Source: an uncultured Caulobacter sp. (lineage in GTDB: Bacteria; Pseudomonadota; Alphaproteobacteria; Caulobacterales; Caulobacteraceae). Taken from it: a DNA stretch of 64,000 bases. Below are positions 1 to 9,236 of the stretch, in pieces. The position numbers and the translations under genes were made by a program. Location of the stretch: the NCBI GenBank assembly GCA_913776195.1, contig CAJYMH010000031.1, positions 1 through 64,000 on the forward strand. Reading direction: 5' to 3'. The notes below the pieces were generated by a model. The model was not told the DNA's origin. It was given only the letters and a program-made list of their open reading frames with translations, and searched no databases. Numbering within the stretch: the stretch's first letter is position 1; each line of letters opens with the position of its first letter.

Positions 1-2
1 CG

Positions 3-44
3 GACCTGAACCCGAAAGGTTGGAAGGGCGGCGGAGCGGCCTGA
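3..44 (+). CDS. C-terminal tail of a gene entering from the left (partial)
   Basis: The third frame is open from the window edge and reads DLNPKGWKGGGAA before a TGA stop. A perfect 7-bp hairpin (GCCTGAC, CTGC loop, GTCAGGC) overlaps and follows the stop, as expected at the end of a gene. Only 13 residues are visible, so no family can be named. The other two forward frames look less protein-like here. This is a plausible reading, not a firm one. Confidence 0.3.
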   Translation, partial: DLNPKGWKGGGAA

Positions 45-540
45 CCTGCGTCAGGCGATGGGTGTTTGGAGGCGCCGGTTCGACGAAGGTCTTTCCGCTC
101 CGCGCGATCGTGTCTGGGGGCTCCTCGGAGGACTTACAGATCTCCGAGCAAAGGCCCTGACGGGCGGGCCTCCTCCAGCCAGGAGGTCCCGGACCGCGTG
201 GACGCCGGGGTTCCACGCCTGTCGCGACATCCGAGGGCGTCCTGTCACCGTCCGAACTGGACCTGGCGAACCAAGGGCGGACGTGCCGATTGAGACGGAG
301 GCTGCAAATGACGAACCCTTGCGGGCATCATGATCAGCAACGCGCCCGGCGGAGCGCTTCCCGCTCGACCGCATCCCCGCCACGGCCGGCGCTGGCCGAG
401 CGCCCTTCCGTGTGATGAAGACCGGGAAAGAGTAGGCGAGGTTCGGGAGGGGGCGGATAAGTTCGAGATATCCCCGGGTCTCCATTTCAATGACGTCTCA
501 GGTCATGGCCTCGCTTCGGCCGCGTTGTATGGTCGGCGAC
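45..540. other. About 500 bases without a convincing gene
   Basis: Several overlapping ORFs exist on both strands (144 aa minus, 91, 75 and 104 aa plus), but all are Arg/Ser/Pro-rich in the manner of out-of-frame reading, and none resembles a family I know. The stretch has several short hairpins, for example CTCGGAG/CTCCGAG near 125-150 and CCTCCT/AGGAGG near 171-186, so a structured RNA or decayed gene is possible. I found no match to RNase P RNA, tmRNA, SRP RNA or a tRNA by eye. Confidence 0.4.
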
Positions 541-1362
541 ATGCGATCCAACGCCGTCCGAAAGCCCGCGCCGTCATCCGCCGCCAGCCGTGTCGGCGAT
601 CTGCTGCGGGAGTGGCGCGCCGCCCGGCGGATGAGCCAGCTTGACCTGGCGCTGGAGGCCAACGTCTCCTCCCGGCATTTGAGCTGGGTGGAGACCGGCA
701 AGTCCCAGCCCGGCCGGGATCTGGTGGAGCAGCTGGCCGACGCCCTGGAGATGCCCCTGCGCGAACGCAATACCCTGCTGGTCGCGGCTGGCTATGCGCC
801 GAAATACCGGCAGACCGACCTGTCCGCGCCCGAGATGGCGCTGCTGCGCCGGGCGGTGGAGTTCATCATCCGCCAGCAGGAGCCGTTCCCCGCCTTTGTC
901 ATCGACCGTCACTGGGACGTGCTGATGGTCAATCCGGCGATGGAGCGGGTGTTCGGCGCGCTGAAACCGGGCGGCCCCACCCACGGCAATATCCTGCGTC
1001 AGGTTTTCGACCCCGCCGACATGCGTCCCCTCCTGGCCAACTGGGAAGAGGTGGCTGGCGACCTGATCCGTCACCTGCATCACGAAGCGGCCGCCGCCCC
1101 GTCCGACCTGCGCGTCCGGGCGCTGCTGGCCGAGATTCTGGCCTATCCGGACGTGCCGCAGGACTGGCGTCGCCGGGAGCTGGGCGCGACTCCGCTGCCG
1201 GTGATCACCACGGTGTTTCGCAAGGATGATCTGGAGCTGCGCTTCTTTTCGACCCTGACAACCTTCGGCACGTCGCAGGACGTGACCATCGAAGGGTTGC
1301 GCATCGAATGCATGTTCCCCGCAGATGAGGCGACGGAGGCGTTCTGCCGCTCCCTGACCTAG
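541..1362 (+). CDS. XRE-family regulator with MmyB-like ligand-binding domain
   Basis: The protein has an N-terminal helix-turn-helix (about residues 17-78; REWRAARRMSQLDLALEANV, then SRHLSWVETGKSQP) typical of Cro/CI-type DNA binders. A C-terminal region of about 170 residues follows, with the PAFVIDRHWDVLMVN signature of the MmyB-like, PAS-related ligand-binding fold. Family members regulate neighbouring metabolic genes in response to small ligands, often fatty-acid-like molecules; the ligand here is unknown. The ORF track starts at 490, but the ATG at 541 is preferred: residues before it are unlike the family and the usual length is about 270 aa. It converges with the TauE permease gene, so its target is not obvious from position. 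Confidence 0.85.
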   Translation: MRSNAVRKPAPSSAASRVGDLLREWRAARRMSQLDLALEANVSSRHLSWVETGKSQPGRDLVEQLADALEMPLRERNTLLVAAGYAPKYRQTDLSAPEMALLRRAVEFIIRQQEPFPAFVIDRHWDVLMVNPAMERVFGALKPGGPTHGNILRQVFDPADMRPLLANWEEVAGDLIRHLHHEAAAAPSDLRVRALLAEILAYPDVPQDWRRRELGATPLPVITTVFRKDDLELRFFSTLTTFGTSQDVTIEGLRIECMFPADEATEAFCRSLT

Positions 1363-1374
1363 GGTGTCCCTGGC

Positions 1375-2142
1375 CTAGAGCAGGCCGGCAGCGCCGTCCC
1401 AGACCAGCTTGGCGCCGACCACCACCAGCAGGACGTAGATGAAGCGGTAGAAACCTTCCGCCGGCACCTTGCGCACCAGTACGACGCCGGCCCATGTCGA
1501 GGCCACCGCGAAGGGCAGAAGCACCCCGGCCGCCGCCAGGCTCTCCCGGTTGATCTGGCCCAAGGCCAAATAGGCCGGGACCTTCATCCAGTTCACGACG
1601 GCGAAAAACACGGCGCTGGTGCCGATGAACAGGTCACGGGGCAGACGCTTGGGCAGGACATACATCTGGAACGGCGGCCCGCCCGCATGGGCGATCTGGC
1701 TGGTGAAGCCCGAGGCCGCGCCGCAGATCGCGCCCAGGATCGGCGAGGACGGCTTGCCCTGAACCTGATCCGCCGCCTTCACCGCCCGTTCGGCCCACAG
1801 ACGCTGCAGGGCGAAGACGATCGACACCGCGCCTACGGCCAGCTCCACCGCCGCCGACGAGACGAAGGCGGCCAGGGCGAAACCCAGGAAGATGCCCACC
1901 GCCGCGCTGGGCAGCAGCAGCTTCAGCAGCTTGAACTCCACCGTCTTGCGGAAGGCCCAGACCCCAACCACGTCCTGCACCAGCAGGATCGGCAAGATGA
2001 TCGACGCCGCCTGGACCGGCGGCATGATCAGGGTCATCAGCGGCACGGCCACCACGCCCACGCCCGCGAAGCCGCCCTTGGCCAGGCCAAGAATGATCAC
2101 GGCCGGCACGGCCACGGCGTAGAAGATGGGATCGTTCAGCAT
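1375..2142 (-). CDS. TauE/SafE family sulfite/anion exporter (TSUP permease)
   Basis: This is an inner-membrane protein of about 255 residues made almost entirely of hydrophobic segments, about eight, in two similar halves. LAKGGFAGVGVVAVPLM near the N-terminus and GAICGAASGFTSQIAHAGGP in the middle are the two repeats of the TSUP family. Members move sulfite, sulfoacetate or other organosulfur anions, but the substrate cannot be read from sequence. The ORF track starts at 2187; the ATG at 2142 (MLNDPIFYAV) is chosen because the preceding 15 residues are charged and unlike the family. It diverges from rimP; the gap between them holds the rimP promoter and leader. Confidence 0.85.
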   Translation of the reverse strand: MLNDPIFYAVAVPAVIILGLAKGGFAGVGVVAVPLMTLIMPPVQAASIILPILLVQDVVGVWAFRKTVEFKLLKLLLPSAAVGIFLGFALAAFVSSAAVELAVGAVSIVFALQRLWAERAVKAADQVQGKPSSPILGAICGAASGFTSQIAHAGGPPFQMYVLPKRLPRDLFIGTSAVFFAVVNWMKVPAYLALGQINRESLAAAGVLLPFAVASTWAGVVLVRKVPAEGFYRFIYVLLVVVGAKLVWDGAAGLL

Positions 2143-2207
2143 CGCGCCGTCTTGTGATCCCGCCCCCCGCGGGGGCGCAAGCCGCAAATCGACGCCGGAC
2201 GATGGAT

Positions 2208-2236
2208 TTGCGCTCTCCGCTCTACAGCGCTATAGT
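2208..2236 (+). promoter_or_regulatory. Candidate housekeeping promoter for the rimP-nusA operon
   Basis: TTGCGCT and GCTATAGT are separated by 14 bases, which fits the Caulobacter housekeeping sigma pattern TTGACGS-N10-14-GCTANAWC with a few mismatches. Transcription would begin near 2243, giving a leader of about 80 bases before rimP. GCGCTAT overlapping the -10 is repeated in inverted form as ATAGCGC at 2254-2260 and again just downstream, so an operator or leader hairpin could overlap the promoter. Confidence 0.45.
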
Positions 2237-2275
2237 CTGCGCAACATCGTCCGATAGCGCTGGATAGCGCCTTCG

Positions 2276-2303
2276 AGCGGCGGCGAAAGCCCGCCGCTTT
2301 TTT
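2276..2303 (+). terminator. Intrinsic terminator/attenuator in the rimP leader
   Basis: AGCGGCGG and CCGCCGCT form a perfect 8-bp stem with a 7-base loop, followed directly by TTTTTT. The hairpin ends only 22 bases before the chosen rimP start and lies downstream of the only promoter candidate I see. There is no upstream gene on this strand for it to serve, so it reads as an attenuator for the operon. Confidence 0.7.
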
Positions 2304-2325
2304 GTTGGCTGAAAGAGGTCAAGCT

Positions 2326-2874
2326 TTGCGCGGGAAAACCGCTGAAGACCGCCAGCTCGTCGAGCTGCTCGACCCGATCGCTGAAGCGGTCGGCTACGAG
2401 ATCGTCCGCCTTCGCCTGATGGCGGGCAAGGAGCAGCGTCGCCTGCAGATCATGGCCGAGCGTCCTGACGGCGACATGAACGTCGAGGACTGCGCCCGCC
2501 TGTCGCGCGCCGTGTCCGAACTGCTGGACGTCGATGATCCGATCAGCGGCGAATATGTCCTGGAGGTCTCCAGCCCTGGCATCGACCGGCCGCTGACCCG
2601 TCTGAAGGACTTCGAAACCTACGAAGGCCTGGAGGCCCGGCTGGAGCTAGACCGCCTGGCCGACGGCCGCAAGCGCTTCAAGGGCATCCTTGCCGGCGTC
2701 GAAGACGACAACATCTGCATCGATCTCGAAGGCGAGGAGGAGACCGCCCTGGTTCCCTTCGCCTGGGTGATCGAGGCCAAGCTGGTCCTCACCGACCAGC
2801 TCATGAAACGCGGGGCTGACCAACGGGCCGCCCGCATCCAATCCGAACAATCGTCCGAGAGTGAAGAGGACTAA
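2326..2874 (+). CDS. rimP: Ribosome maturation factor RimP
   Basis: RimP assists late maturation of the 30S subunit in the cytoplasm. The N-terminal domain carries [21 protein letters not shown] and the [20 protein letters not shown] and GIDRPLTR signatures of the family; the C-terminal SH3-like domain follows ([17 protein letters not shown]). The tail is acidic ([10 protein letters not shown]). The ORF track begins at TTG 2302, but TTG 2326 is preferred: AGAGG lies 7 bases upstream and the resulting 182-residue protein starts [16 protein letters not shown], the expected beginning. It is the first gene of the rimP-nusA-infB operon and nusA follows after 2 bases. Confidence 0.95.
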   Translation: MRGKTAEDRQLVELLDPIAEAVGYEIVRLRLMAGKEQRRLQIMAERPDGDMNVEDCARLSRAVSELLDVDDPISGEYVLEVSSPGIDRPLTRLKDFETYEGLEARLELDRLADGRKRFKGILAGVEDDNICIDLEGEEETALVPFAWVIEAKLVLTDQLMKRGADQRAARIQSEQSSESEED

Positions 2875-2876
2875 GC

Positions 2877-4562
2877 ATGGCCACCGGCATTTCCGCCAAC
2901 CGCCTTGAACTCCTGCAGATCGCCGACGCCGTCGCGCGCGAAAAGTCGATCGAGAAGGAGATCGTCATCGAGGCGATCGAGGACGCGATCCAGAAGGCCG
3001 CCCGCTCGCGCTACGGCGCCGAGCACGACATCCGCGTGAAGATCGACCCGAAGACCGGCGAGATGACGCTGAAGCGCGTCATCACCGTCGTGCCGGACGA
3101 CTTCGAGATGGAAGGCGAAGTCGGCAAGGTCACGATCAGCGACGCCAAGCGCGCCGATAAGGAAGCCTTCGTCGGCCAGGTGACCGAAGAGATCCTGCCG
3201 CCCTTCGAGTTCGGCCGCGTCCAGACCCAGATGGCCCGCCAGGTGGTGACCCATAAGGTTCGTGAAGCCGAACGCGAGCGTCAGTACGAAGAGTATAAGG
3301 ACCGCGTGGGCGAGATCGTCAACGGCGTGGTCAAGCGCGTCGAATACGGCAATGTCGTCGTCGACCTGGGCCGCGGCGAAGGCATCATGCGCCGCGACCA
3401 GTCGATCCCGCGCGAGAACTTCCAGCTCAACGACCGCATCCGCGCCTACATCTACGACGTCCGTCGCGAGACCAAGGGTCCGCAGATCATGCTGAGCCGC
3501 GCCCACGGCGGCTTCATGGCCAAGCTGTTCGCGCAGGAAGTGCCGGAAGTGTACGACGGCGTCATCGAGATCCGCGCCGTGGCCCGCGACCCGGGCTCGC
3601 GCGCCAAGATGGCCGTCATCTCGAACGACAGCTCGATCGACCCGGTCGGCGCCTGCGTCGGCATGCGCGGTTCGCGCGTGCAGGCGGTGGTGGCCGAGCT
3701 GCAGGGCGAGAAGATCGACATCATCCAGTGGTCCGAGGACGAGGCGACCTTCATCGTCAACGGCCTGGCTCCCGCCGAAGTCACCAAGGTGGTGATGGAC
3801 GAGGAAGACGAGCGCGTCGAAGTGGTGGTGCCGGACGAGCAGCTGTCGCTGGCCATCGGCCGCCGCGGCCAGAACGTCCGTCTCGCCTCCCAGCTGACCG
3901 GCTGGCAGATCGACATCATGACCGAAAGCCAGGAGAGCGAGCGCCGTCAGCGCGAGTTCGCCGAGCGCACCGCCCTGTTCCAGGAAGCCCTGGACGTGGA
4001 CGAGGTCATCGCCCAGCTGCTGGTCACCGAAGGCTTCGCCTCGGTCGAGGACGTCGCCTATGTGGAGCCGCATGAGATCGCGGCCATCGAAGGCTTCGAC
4101 GAGGACACCGCCGAGGAACTTCAGACCCGCGCCCGCGAGTATCTGGAGAAGGAAGCGGCCGAATACGACGCCAAGCGTCGCGAGCTGGGCGTCGACGACG
4201 CCGTGCTCGAGATCGAGGGCGTGACCCTGCCGATGGCCGTCGCCCTGGGCAAGGGCGACGTGAAGACGGTCGAGGACCTCGCCGGTCTGGTGCCGGACGA
4301 CATGCGCGGCTGGTTCGAGAACAAGAACGGCGAGCGCGTGCGCGAACCGGGCATCCTCGAAAGCTTCAACCTGTCGCCGGACGACGCCGAAGCCCTGATC
4401 ATGCGCGCGCGCATCGTCATGGGCTGGGTCGAGGCCCCGGAAGAGCCGGCCTATGAAGAAGAGGCCAGCCTCGACGACGCCGACCTGGATCCGGATCACG
4501 CCGTGAGCCAAGACGAGCGCCTGGCGCTGTCGGAAGCCCAGGGCGAGTCCCGCGACGCCTAA
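2877..4562 (+). CDS. nusA: Transcription termination/antitermination factor NusA
   Basis: NusA binds RNA polymerase and nascent RNA and controls pausing, intrinsic termination and antitermination. Domains in order: N-terminal polymerase-binding domain (residues 1-135), S1 domain (about 137-200, [20 protein letters not shown]), KH1 (about 200-285) and KH2 (about 290-350, with [18 protein letters not shown]), then two C-terminal helix-hairpin-helix repeats (about 365-430 and 440-520). The extreme C-terminus is acidic. The 561-residue length suits the longer proteobacterial form with the two C-terminal repeats. It sits between rimP and the YlxR fusion gene, the standard alphaproteobacterial order. 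In E. coli NusA represses its own operon; the leader terminator before rimP would be a natural site for this, which is inference. Confidence 0.98.
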   Translation: MATGISANRLELLQIADAVAREKSIEKEIVIEAIEDAIQKAARSRYGAEHDIRVKIDPKTGEMTLKRVITVVPDDFEMEGEVGKVTISDAKRADKEAFVGQVTEEILPPFEFGRVQTQMARQVVTHKVREAERERQYEEYKDRVGEIVNGVVKRVEYGNVVVDLGRGEGIMRRDQSIPRENFQLNDRIRAYIYDVRRETKGPQIMLSRAHGGFMAKLFAQEVPEVYDGVIEIRAVARDPGSRAKMAVISNDSSIDPVGACVGMRGSRVQAVVAELQGEKIDIIQWSEDEATFIVNGLAPAEVTKVVMDEEDERVEVVVPDEQLSLAIGRRGQNVRLASQLTGWQIDIMTESQESERRQREFAERTALFQEALDVDEVIAQLLVTEGFASVEDVAYVEPHEIAAIEGFDEDTAEELQTRAREYLEKEAAEYDAKRRELGVDDAVLEIEGVTLPMAVALGKGDVKTVEDLAGLVPDDMRGWFENKNGERVREPGILESFNLSPDDAEALIMRARIVMGWVEAPEEPAYEEEASLDDADLDPDHAVSQDERLALSEAQGESRDA

Positions 4563-4572
4563 AGGAGTTCCC

Positions 4573-4607
4573 GCCGCCCGCTTCGTCAGGAGCGGGCGGC
4601 TTTCTTC
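4573..4607 (+). terminator. Intrinsic terminator between nusA and ylxR
   Basis: GCCGCCCGCT and AGCGGGCGGC form a perfect 10-bp stem around an 8-base loop, followed by TTTCTTC. The stem ends 7 bases before the ATG of the next gene, so it also covers where that gene's ribosome-binding site should be. Partial termination after nusA, or hairpin control of downstream translation, is likely. Confidence 0.7.
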
Positions 4608-5261
4608 ATGACCGCACCCAAGACCCACGCCGAGGCGCATCGCGAGCGCCGCGACATCGTCACCGGCGAGGTGATGGACGAGGCTCGACTGATCCGCTTT
4701 GTGGCGGGTCCGGACGGCTCAGTCGTTCCCGATCTGGCGCGCAAGCTGCCAGGCCGGGGGATGTGGGTCGCCGCCGACCGCGCATCGGTGGAGGCGGCGG
4801 CCAAGAAGGGGCTGTTCTCCCGCTCGGCCAAGGCCAAGCTATCCGCCCCGGCCGATCTGGCCGACCAGGTGGAGCGCCTCTTGACGCAGCGCGTTCTTGA
4901 GGGGCTTGGTCTTGCGCGTCGGGCCGGCGATCTTACCTTTGGCTTCGAGAAGGTCGCTTCTGTCCTCGCCGCCGGAAAGGCGGCCTGGCTGATCGAGGCC
5001 TCCGATGGAGCCCCCGATGGCCGGCGAAAGATGCTCGGCCAGGCTCGCAAGGCCTCGCCAGAACCCAAGATTTTCGGCGTTTTCACGTCAGAGGAATTGG
5101 GTTTGGCCTTGGGCGGGGAGAATGTGATACATACCGCCTTCCTTGCGGGGCGAGGTTCGGATCGTTGGACTTCTGAAGTTCTGCGGTTATCAGGCTTCCG
5201 CCCGCTCCTTCCTCCTGAGTGGACGGCGAGTTGGCGCGAGGAGCCGTTGGATAAGGGCTAG
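4608..5261 (+). CDS. ylxR: YlxR (DUF448) / ribosomal L7Ae-type RNA-binding fusion
   Basis: The first half (about residues 8-85) is a YlxR/DUF448 domain with HRERRDIVTGEVMDEARLIRF and GRGMWVAADR, the conserved RNA-binding surface. The second half (about 90-180) is an L7Ae/L30e/YlxQ-like domain with GLARRAGDLTFGFEKV. In Firmicutes these are two genes, ylxR and ylxQ, between nusA and infB; in alphaproteobacteria one fused protein of about 220 residues is usual, as here. YlxR has been linked to RNase P and nucleoid-associated roles in other bacteria; the exact role here is unknown. No good Shine-Dalgarno is seen because a terminator stem occupies that position. Confidence 0.9.
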   Translation: MTAPKTHAEAHRERRDIVTGEVMDEARLIRFVAGPDGSVVPDLARKLPGRGMWVAADRASVEAAAKKGLFSRSAKAKLSAPADLADQVERLLTQRVLEGLGLARRAGDLTFGFEKVASVLAAGKAAWLIEASDGAPDGRRKMLGQARKASPEPKIFGVFTSEELGLALGGENVIHTAFLAGRGSDRWTSEVLRLSGFRPLLPPEWTASWREEPLDKG

Positions 5262-5337
5262 GCGAGTCATCGCCCGGTCCCTTTCGTGTTTGGAATTATG
5301 GGTCCGTCGGAACGCCGACGGGTAGTCAAGCGAACGC

Positions 5338-8337
5338 ATGAGCGACGAGAACGAAAACGGCCGCCCCGGACGGGCTCCCCTGACGCTGAAGCCCCGTACG
5401 GGTCCGGTCAGCTCGGGCGTGGTGAAACAGCAATTCAGCCACGGGCGGTCGAAGACGGTTGTGGTGGAGACCAAGCGCGCGCGCACTCATGCGCCGGCTT
5501 CGGGCAATCTCGCCGCGCCGTCGCCGGCCGAGCGCCGCGACACGGCCCCGGCTCCGCGCCCGGCGGCTCCGGCTGCGCCGCGTCCCGCCCCGACCTCGGG
5601 CGGCGCCGGCGGCTTGTCGGCTGAAGAGATGCAAGCGCGCCAGCGCGCCATCGAACTGGCCCGCCAGCAGCAAGAGCGCGACGCCGCCGAGCGCCGCGCC
5701 CAGGAAGACGCCGCGCGCCGTCGCGAGGAGGCCGCCAAGGCCGCCGCTGCTGCGGCCGCCGCTCCTGCTCCGGCGCCCGCGCCGGAACCAGCCCCGGCTC
5801 CTGCTCCGGTCGCCGCCGCGCCGGCTCCGGCTCCCGCCGCGCCGGTCGAAGCCCCGCGTCCCGCCCCGACCGAAGCCGTTCGCGCGGCTCCCGCGCCGTC
5901 GGCTGGTCAGACCCGCACCTACGAGCCGAGCCGCGAACGTCGCGACGACCGGCCGACCACCACCACCTATCGCCCGGACCGTCCGTCTGGCGACCGCCCG
6001 CAGAACGTCTACGGCCAACGCGCCCCGCGCGAGGATCGTCCGTTCAACCAGCGCGCGCCTCGCGAAGGCGGCTTCAACAACGATCGTCCGCGTCCGCCGC
6101 GTGACGGCGACCGTCCCCAGGGCGGCGGCTATCGTGGCGACCGCCCGCAAGGCGATCGCGCCGGCGGCGGCGCTGCTGGCGGCGAGACCGTCCGTTATTC
6201 GGCCCTGGCTCCCAAGCCGGCTCCGCGCGACGGCGCCCGTCCTGGCGCGCCGCGTCCTGGCGGACGTCCAGGCGCTCCGGCGGCTCCGGCCACCCCTGAA
6301 ATCCAGCGCGCGACCCGTTCGACGCCGCGTCCCGGCTCGCTCAACCTCGATCGTCGTCCCGACGAGTCCGACGACGATCGCCGCAAGGGCGCGCCCGGCA
6401 AGGCCGTGTCGCGCACCAAGGGTCAGCCTCAGCGCCGTGAAGGCCGCCTGACCATCCAGACCGTGGCCGGCGACGGCGAGTCCGCCGATCGCATGCGCTC
6501 GCTGGCCTCGGTCCGCCGGGCTCGCGAACGCGAAAAGGAAAAGCGTCGCGGCGGCGCCCAGGAGCAGGCCAAGGTCTCTCGTGAAGTCGTCATCCCGGAC
6601 GTCATCACCGTCCAGGAACTGGCCAACCGCATGGCCACCCGCGGCGTGGAGATCATCAAGTTCCTGATGCGTCAGGGCCTGATGATGAAGATCAACGACG
6701 TGATCGACAACGACACCGCCGAGCTGGTGGCCACCGAGTTCGGCCACACCGTAAAGCGCGTGTCGGAAGCCGACGTCGAAGAAGGCTTCATCGGCGCCGA
6801 GGACATCGACGATCACCTGGAGGCTCGCCCGCCGGTCGTGACCGTCATGGGCCACGTCGACCACGGCAAGACCTCGCTGCTCGACGCCCTGCGCTCCACC
6901 GACATCGCCGCTGGCGAAGCCGGCGGCATCACGCAGCACATCGGCGCCTATCAGGTCCGCATGAAGGACGGTCACCGCGTGACCTTCCTCGACACCCCGG
7001 GCCACGCCGCGTTCTCGGCCATGCGCGCCCGCGGCGCCAACATCACCGACGTCATCATCCTGGTGGTGGCCGGTGATGACGGCGTCATGCCGCAGACCAT
7101 CGAAGCCATCCAGCACGCCAAGGCGGCCGGTGTCCCGATGATCGTGGCCGTGAACAAGATGGACAAGCCGGGCGCCGACGCGACCCGCGTCACCAACGAG
7201 CTGCTCCAGCACGAGATCGTGGTGGAAAGCCTCGGCGGCGAAACTCAGATCGTCGAAGTCTCGGCCAAGACCCGTCAGGGCCTGGACGAGCTGATGGAGC
7301 GCGTCCTGCTGCAGGCCGAAATCCTCGACCTGAAGGCCAATCCGGACCGCATCGCCGACGGCGTGGTGATCGAAGCCAAGCTCGACAAGGGTCGCGGCGC
7401 CGTCTCCACCGTCCTGGTCAAGCGCGGCACGCTGAAGCGCGGCGACATCGTCGTGGCCGGCAGCCAGTGGGGCCGCGTGCGCGCCCTGCTGAACGAGCGC
7501 GACGAGCAGCTGACCGAAGCCGGTCCCTCCACCCCGGTGGAGATTCTCGGCCTCGACGGCGCGCCCTCGCCGGGCGACCCGTTCGCCGTGGTCGAGAACG
7601 AAGCACGCGCCCGCGAGCTGACCGAATACCGCATCCGCCTGAAGCGCGAGAAGTCGATGGCCCCCGTGGGCGCCGGCGCCTCGTTGGCCGACATGATGGC
7701 CAAGCTGCAGGACAAGAAGCTTCGCGAACTGCCGCTGGTCATCAAGGCCGACGTGCAAGGCTCGGCCGAAGCGATCATCGGCTCGCTGGACAAGCTGGGC
7801 ACCGACGAGGTCCGCGCGCGGATCATCCTGTCGGGCGCCGGCGCGATCAGCGAAAGCGACGTCACCTTGGCCAAGGGCGCCAACGCCCCGGTCATCGGCT
7901 TCAACGTCCGGGCCTCGGCCCAGGCGCGTCAGCTGGCCGAGCGCGAGGGTGTCGAGATCCGCTACTACTCGATCATCTACGACCTGATCGACGACATCAA
8001 AGGCGTCATGTCGGGGATGCTTTCGCCTATCCAGCGCGAAACCTTCCTGGGCAACGCCGAAGTGCTGCAGGCCTTCGACATCACCAAGGTCGGCAAGGTC
8101 GCCGGCTGCCGAGTCACCGAAGGCGTGGTCCGCAAGGGGGCCCGGGTCCGTATCGTCCGCGAGGGCGTTGTGGTTCTCGAACTCGGCACCCTGCAGACGC
8201 TCAAGCGCTTCAAGGACGAGGTCAACGAAGTCCCGTCCGGTCAGGAATGCGGCATGGCCTTCGCGGGCTTCCAGGACATCCGTCCTGGGGACCTGATCGA
8301 ATGCTTCACCGTCGAAGAAGTGAAGCGGTCGCTCTAG
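5338..8337 (+). CDS. infB: Translation initiation factor IF-2
   Basis: IF-2 is the GTPase that brings initiator tRNA to the 30S subunit and promotes subunit joining. A long low-complexity N-terminal extension (about residues 1-400, rich in Ala, Pro and Arg with RPxxDR-type repeats) precedes the conserved IF2-N domain (about 417-475). The G domain starts near residue 500 with GHVDHGKTS (G1), then DTPGHAAF (G3, about 551), NKMD (G4, about 605) and SAK (G5, about 641). Domains II-IV follow to the C-terminus. At 999 residues it matches the long alphaproteobacterial form. It is the last gene of the first half of the block; a terminator follows immediately. Confidence 0.98.
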   Translation: MSDENENGRPGRAPLTLKPRTGPVSSGVVKQQFSHGRSKTVVVETKRARTHAPASGNLAAPSPAERRDTAPAPRPAAPAAPRPAPTSGGAGGLSAEEMQARQRAIELARQQQERDAAERRAQEDAARRREEAAKAAAAAAAAPAPAPAPEPAPAPAPVAAAPAPAPAAPVEAPRPAPTEAVRAAPAPSAGQTRTYEPSRERRDDRPTTTTYRPDRPSGDRPQNVYGQRAPREDRPFNQRAPREGGFNNDRPRPPRDGDRPQGGGYRGDRPQGDRAGGGAAGGETVRYSALAPKPAPRDGARPGAPRPGGRPGAPAAPATPEIQRATRSTPRPGSLNLDRRPDESDDDRRKGAPGKAVSRTKGQPQRREGRLTIQTVAGDGESADRMRSLASVRRAREREKEKRRGGAQEQAKVSREVVIPDVITVQELANRMATRGVEIIKFLMRQGLMMKINDVIDNDTAELVATEFGHTVKRVSEADVEEGFIGAEDIDDHLEARPPVVTVMGHVDHGKTSLLDALRSTDIAAGEAGGITQHIGAYQVRMKDGHRVTFLDTPGHAAFSAMRARGANITDVIILVVAGDDGVMPQTIEAIQHAKAAGVPMIVAVNKMDKPGADATRVTNELLQHEIVVESLGGETQIVEVSAKTRQGLDELMERVLLQAEILDLKANPDRIADGVVIEAKLDKGRGAVSTVLVKRGTLKRGDIVVAGSQWGRVRALLNERDEQLTEAGPSTPVEILGLDGAPSPGDPFAVVENEARARELTEYRIRLKREKSMAPVGAGASLADMMAKLQDKKLRELPLVIKADVQGSAEAIIGSLDKLGTDEVRARIILSGAGAISESDVTLAKGANAPVIGFNVRASAQARQLAEREGVEIRYYSIIYDLIDDIKGVMSGMLSPIQRETFLGNAEVLQAFDITKVGKVAGCRVTEGVVRKGARVRIVREGVVVLELGTLQTLKRFKDEVNEVPSGQECGMAFAGFQDIRPGDLIECFTVEEVKRSL

Positions 8338-8360
8338 GGGCGACGCGAAACCGAGAATGG

Positions 8361-8397
8361 AAGGGCCGCGCAGATGACCGTCTTCGCGGCCCTTTTC
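8361..8397 (+). terminator. Intrinsic terminator after infB
   Basis: AAGGGCCGCG and CGCGGCCCTT form a perfect 10-bp stem with a 14-base loop, ending in TTTTCTC. The ATG of the downstream AraC-type gene lies inside the loop at 8374, so the hairpin both ends the infB transcript and could sequester that start. Confidence 0.8.
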
Positions 8398-9159
8398 TCA
8401 TCCGACCTTTTTCAGATCAGCGACTTCACCACCCGTGAGGCCGGCGCCCGCGCGCCCGGCCTCGTGACGCATTCGGACTTCGGGCTGGTGCGGCGGGGAG
8501 CCTATGTCTGCCAGATGCGCGGGCGCGCCCATGTGGCCGATCCGGCTTCGGGCCTGATTTATCACGCTGGGGACGAGCATCACCTGACCAGAGCCGGTCC
8601 CGATGGCTTCGACTGCACGGTCTTCGAACCCGCCGCCGAGGTCATGGACGAGGCGGTGATCGCCGGCCCGCTCACCACCCCGCTCAGCGTCGAGACGCAG
8701 CTCGCCCATGCCCGTCTGTACCGCGCCGCCCGCGACCGCGCTGATCGTCTCGCAATCGAGGAGACGGGGATGGAGCTGTTGGCCGGCCTGGCGCACGACC
8801 GCATGGACCTCGCCAGCGTCATGCCCAGCGCGCGGGATGAACAGCGCGTGGCGGCGGCCCGCGCCCTGATCGCCGCTGATCTGGCAGCGCCCCTTGGACT
8901 GTCACGGGTGGCGTCCGAAGCGGCCTGCTCGCCCTTCCACTTTGCTCGGCTCTTCCGGGCGGTCACGGGGCGGTCGTTGCGGGACTACCGTCTTCGCCTG
9001 CGTCTGGCGGCGGCGCTGCACCGGTTGGAGGCGGGAGAGCGGGACCTGACCGCTACGGCCCTGGATCTCGGTTTCGCCAGCCACAGCCATATGACGGCGG
9101 CTTTCCGCCGGTGTTTCGGGGCGCCTCCGGGGGCGCTTCGCCGGGCGCTGGCTCACTGA
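8374..9159 (+). CDS. AraC-family transcriptional regulator
   Basis: The N-terminal half (about residues 1-140) resembles a cupin-like effector domain (DFGLVRRGAYVCQMRG, YHAGDEHHLTRAG). The C-terminal 100 residues hold the two helix-turn-helix motifs of AraC/XylS activators, with SRVASEAACSPFHFARLFRA and the second signature TALDLGFASHSHMTAAFRR. Effector and targets are unknown. It is the first of six genes lying between infB and rbfA, where these two are normally adjacent. The start codon is inside the loop of the infB terminator; no other ATG is available before residue 46, so the start is probably right but unusual. Confidence 0.85.
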   Translation: MTVFAALFSSDLFQISDFTTREAGARAPGLVTHSDFGLVRRGAYVCQMRGRAHVADPASGLIYHAGDEHHLTRAGPDGFDCTVFEPAAEVMDEAVIAGPLTTPLSVETQLAHARLYRAARDRADRLAIEETGMELLAGLAHDRMDLASVMPSARDEQRVAAARALIAADLAAPLGLSRVASEAACSPFHFARLFRAVTGRSLRDYRLRLRLAAALHRLEAGERDLTATALDLGFASHSHMTAAFRRCFGAPPGALRRALAH

Positions 9160-9236
9160 CAAGCGCAGGTTTTTGAAAGCGGCGCGACGCCGCTCCGCCC
9201 TATGGCTTTGGAAGCACGCTTTCTTCTGGAGCCGTC

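Noticed and set aside
70-95. GGTTCGA resembling a tRNA T-loop
   Set aside because: No acceptor, D-arm or anticodon arm can be folded around it.
51-485. 144-aa minus-strand ORF at the left edge
   Set aside because: Arg/Ser/Pro-rich with no family resemblance and no ribosome site; several other frames are open in the same stretch.
2871-4640. 589-aa minus-strand ORF opposite nusA
   Set aside because: It is a His/Asp/Val/Leu-rich shadow of the nusA reading frame, produced by GC-rich codon use.
5326-7758. 810-aa minus-strand ORF opposite infB
   Set aside because: Low-complexity shadow of the infB frame with no domain resemblance.
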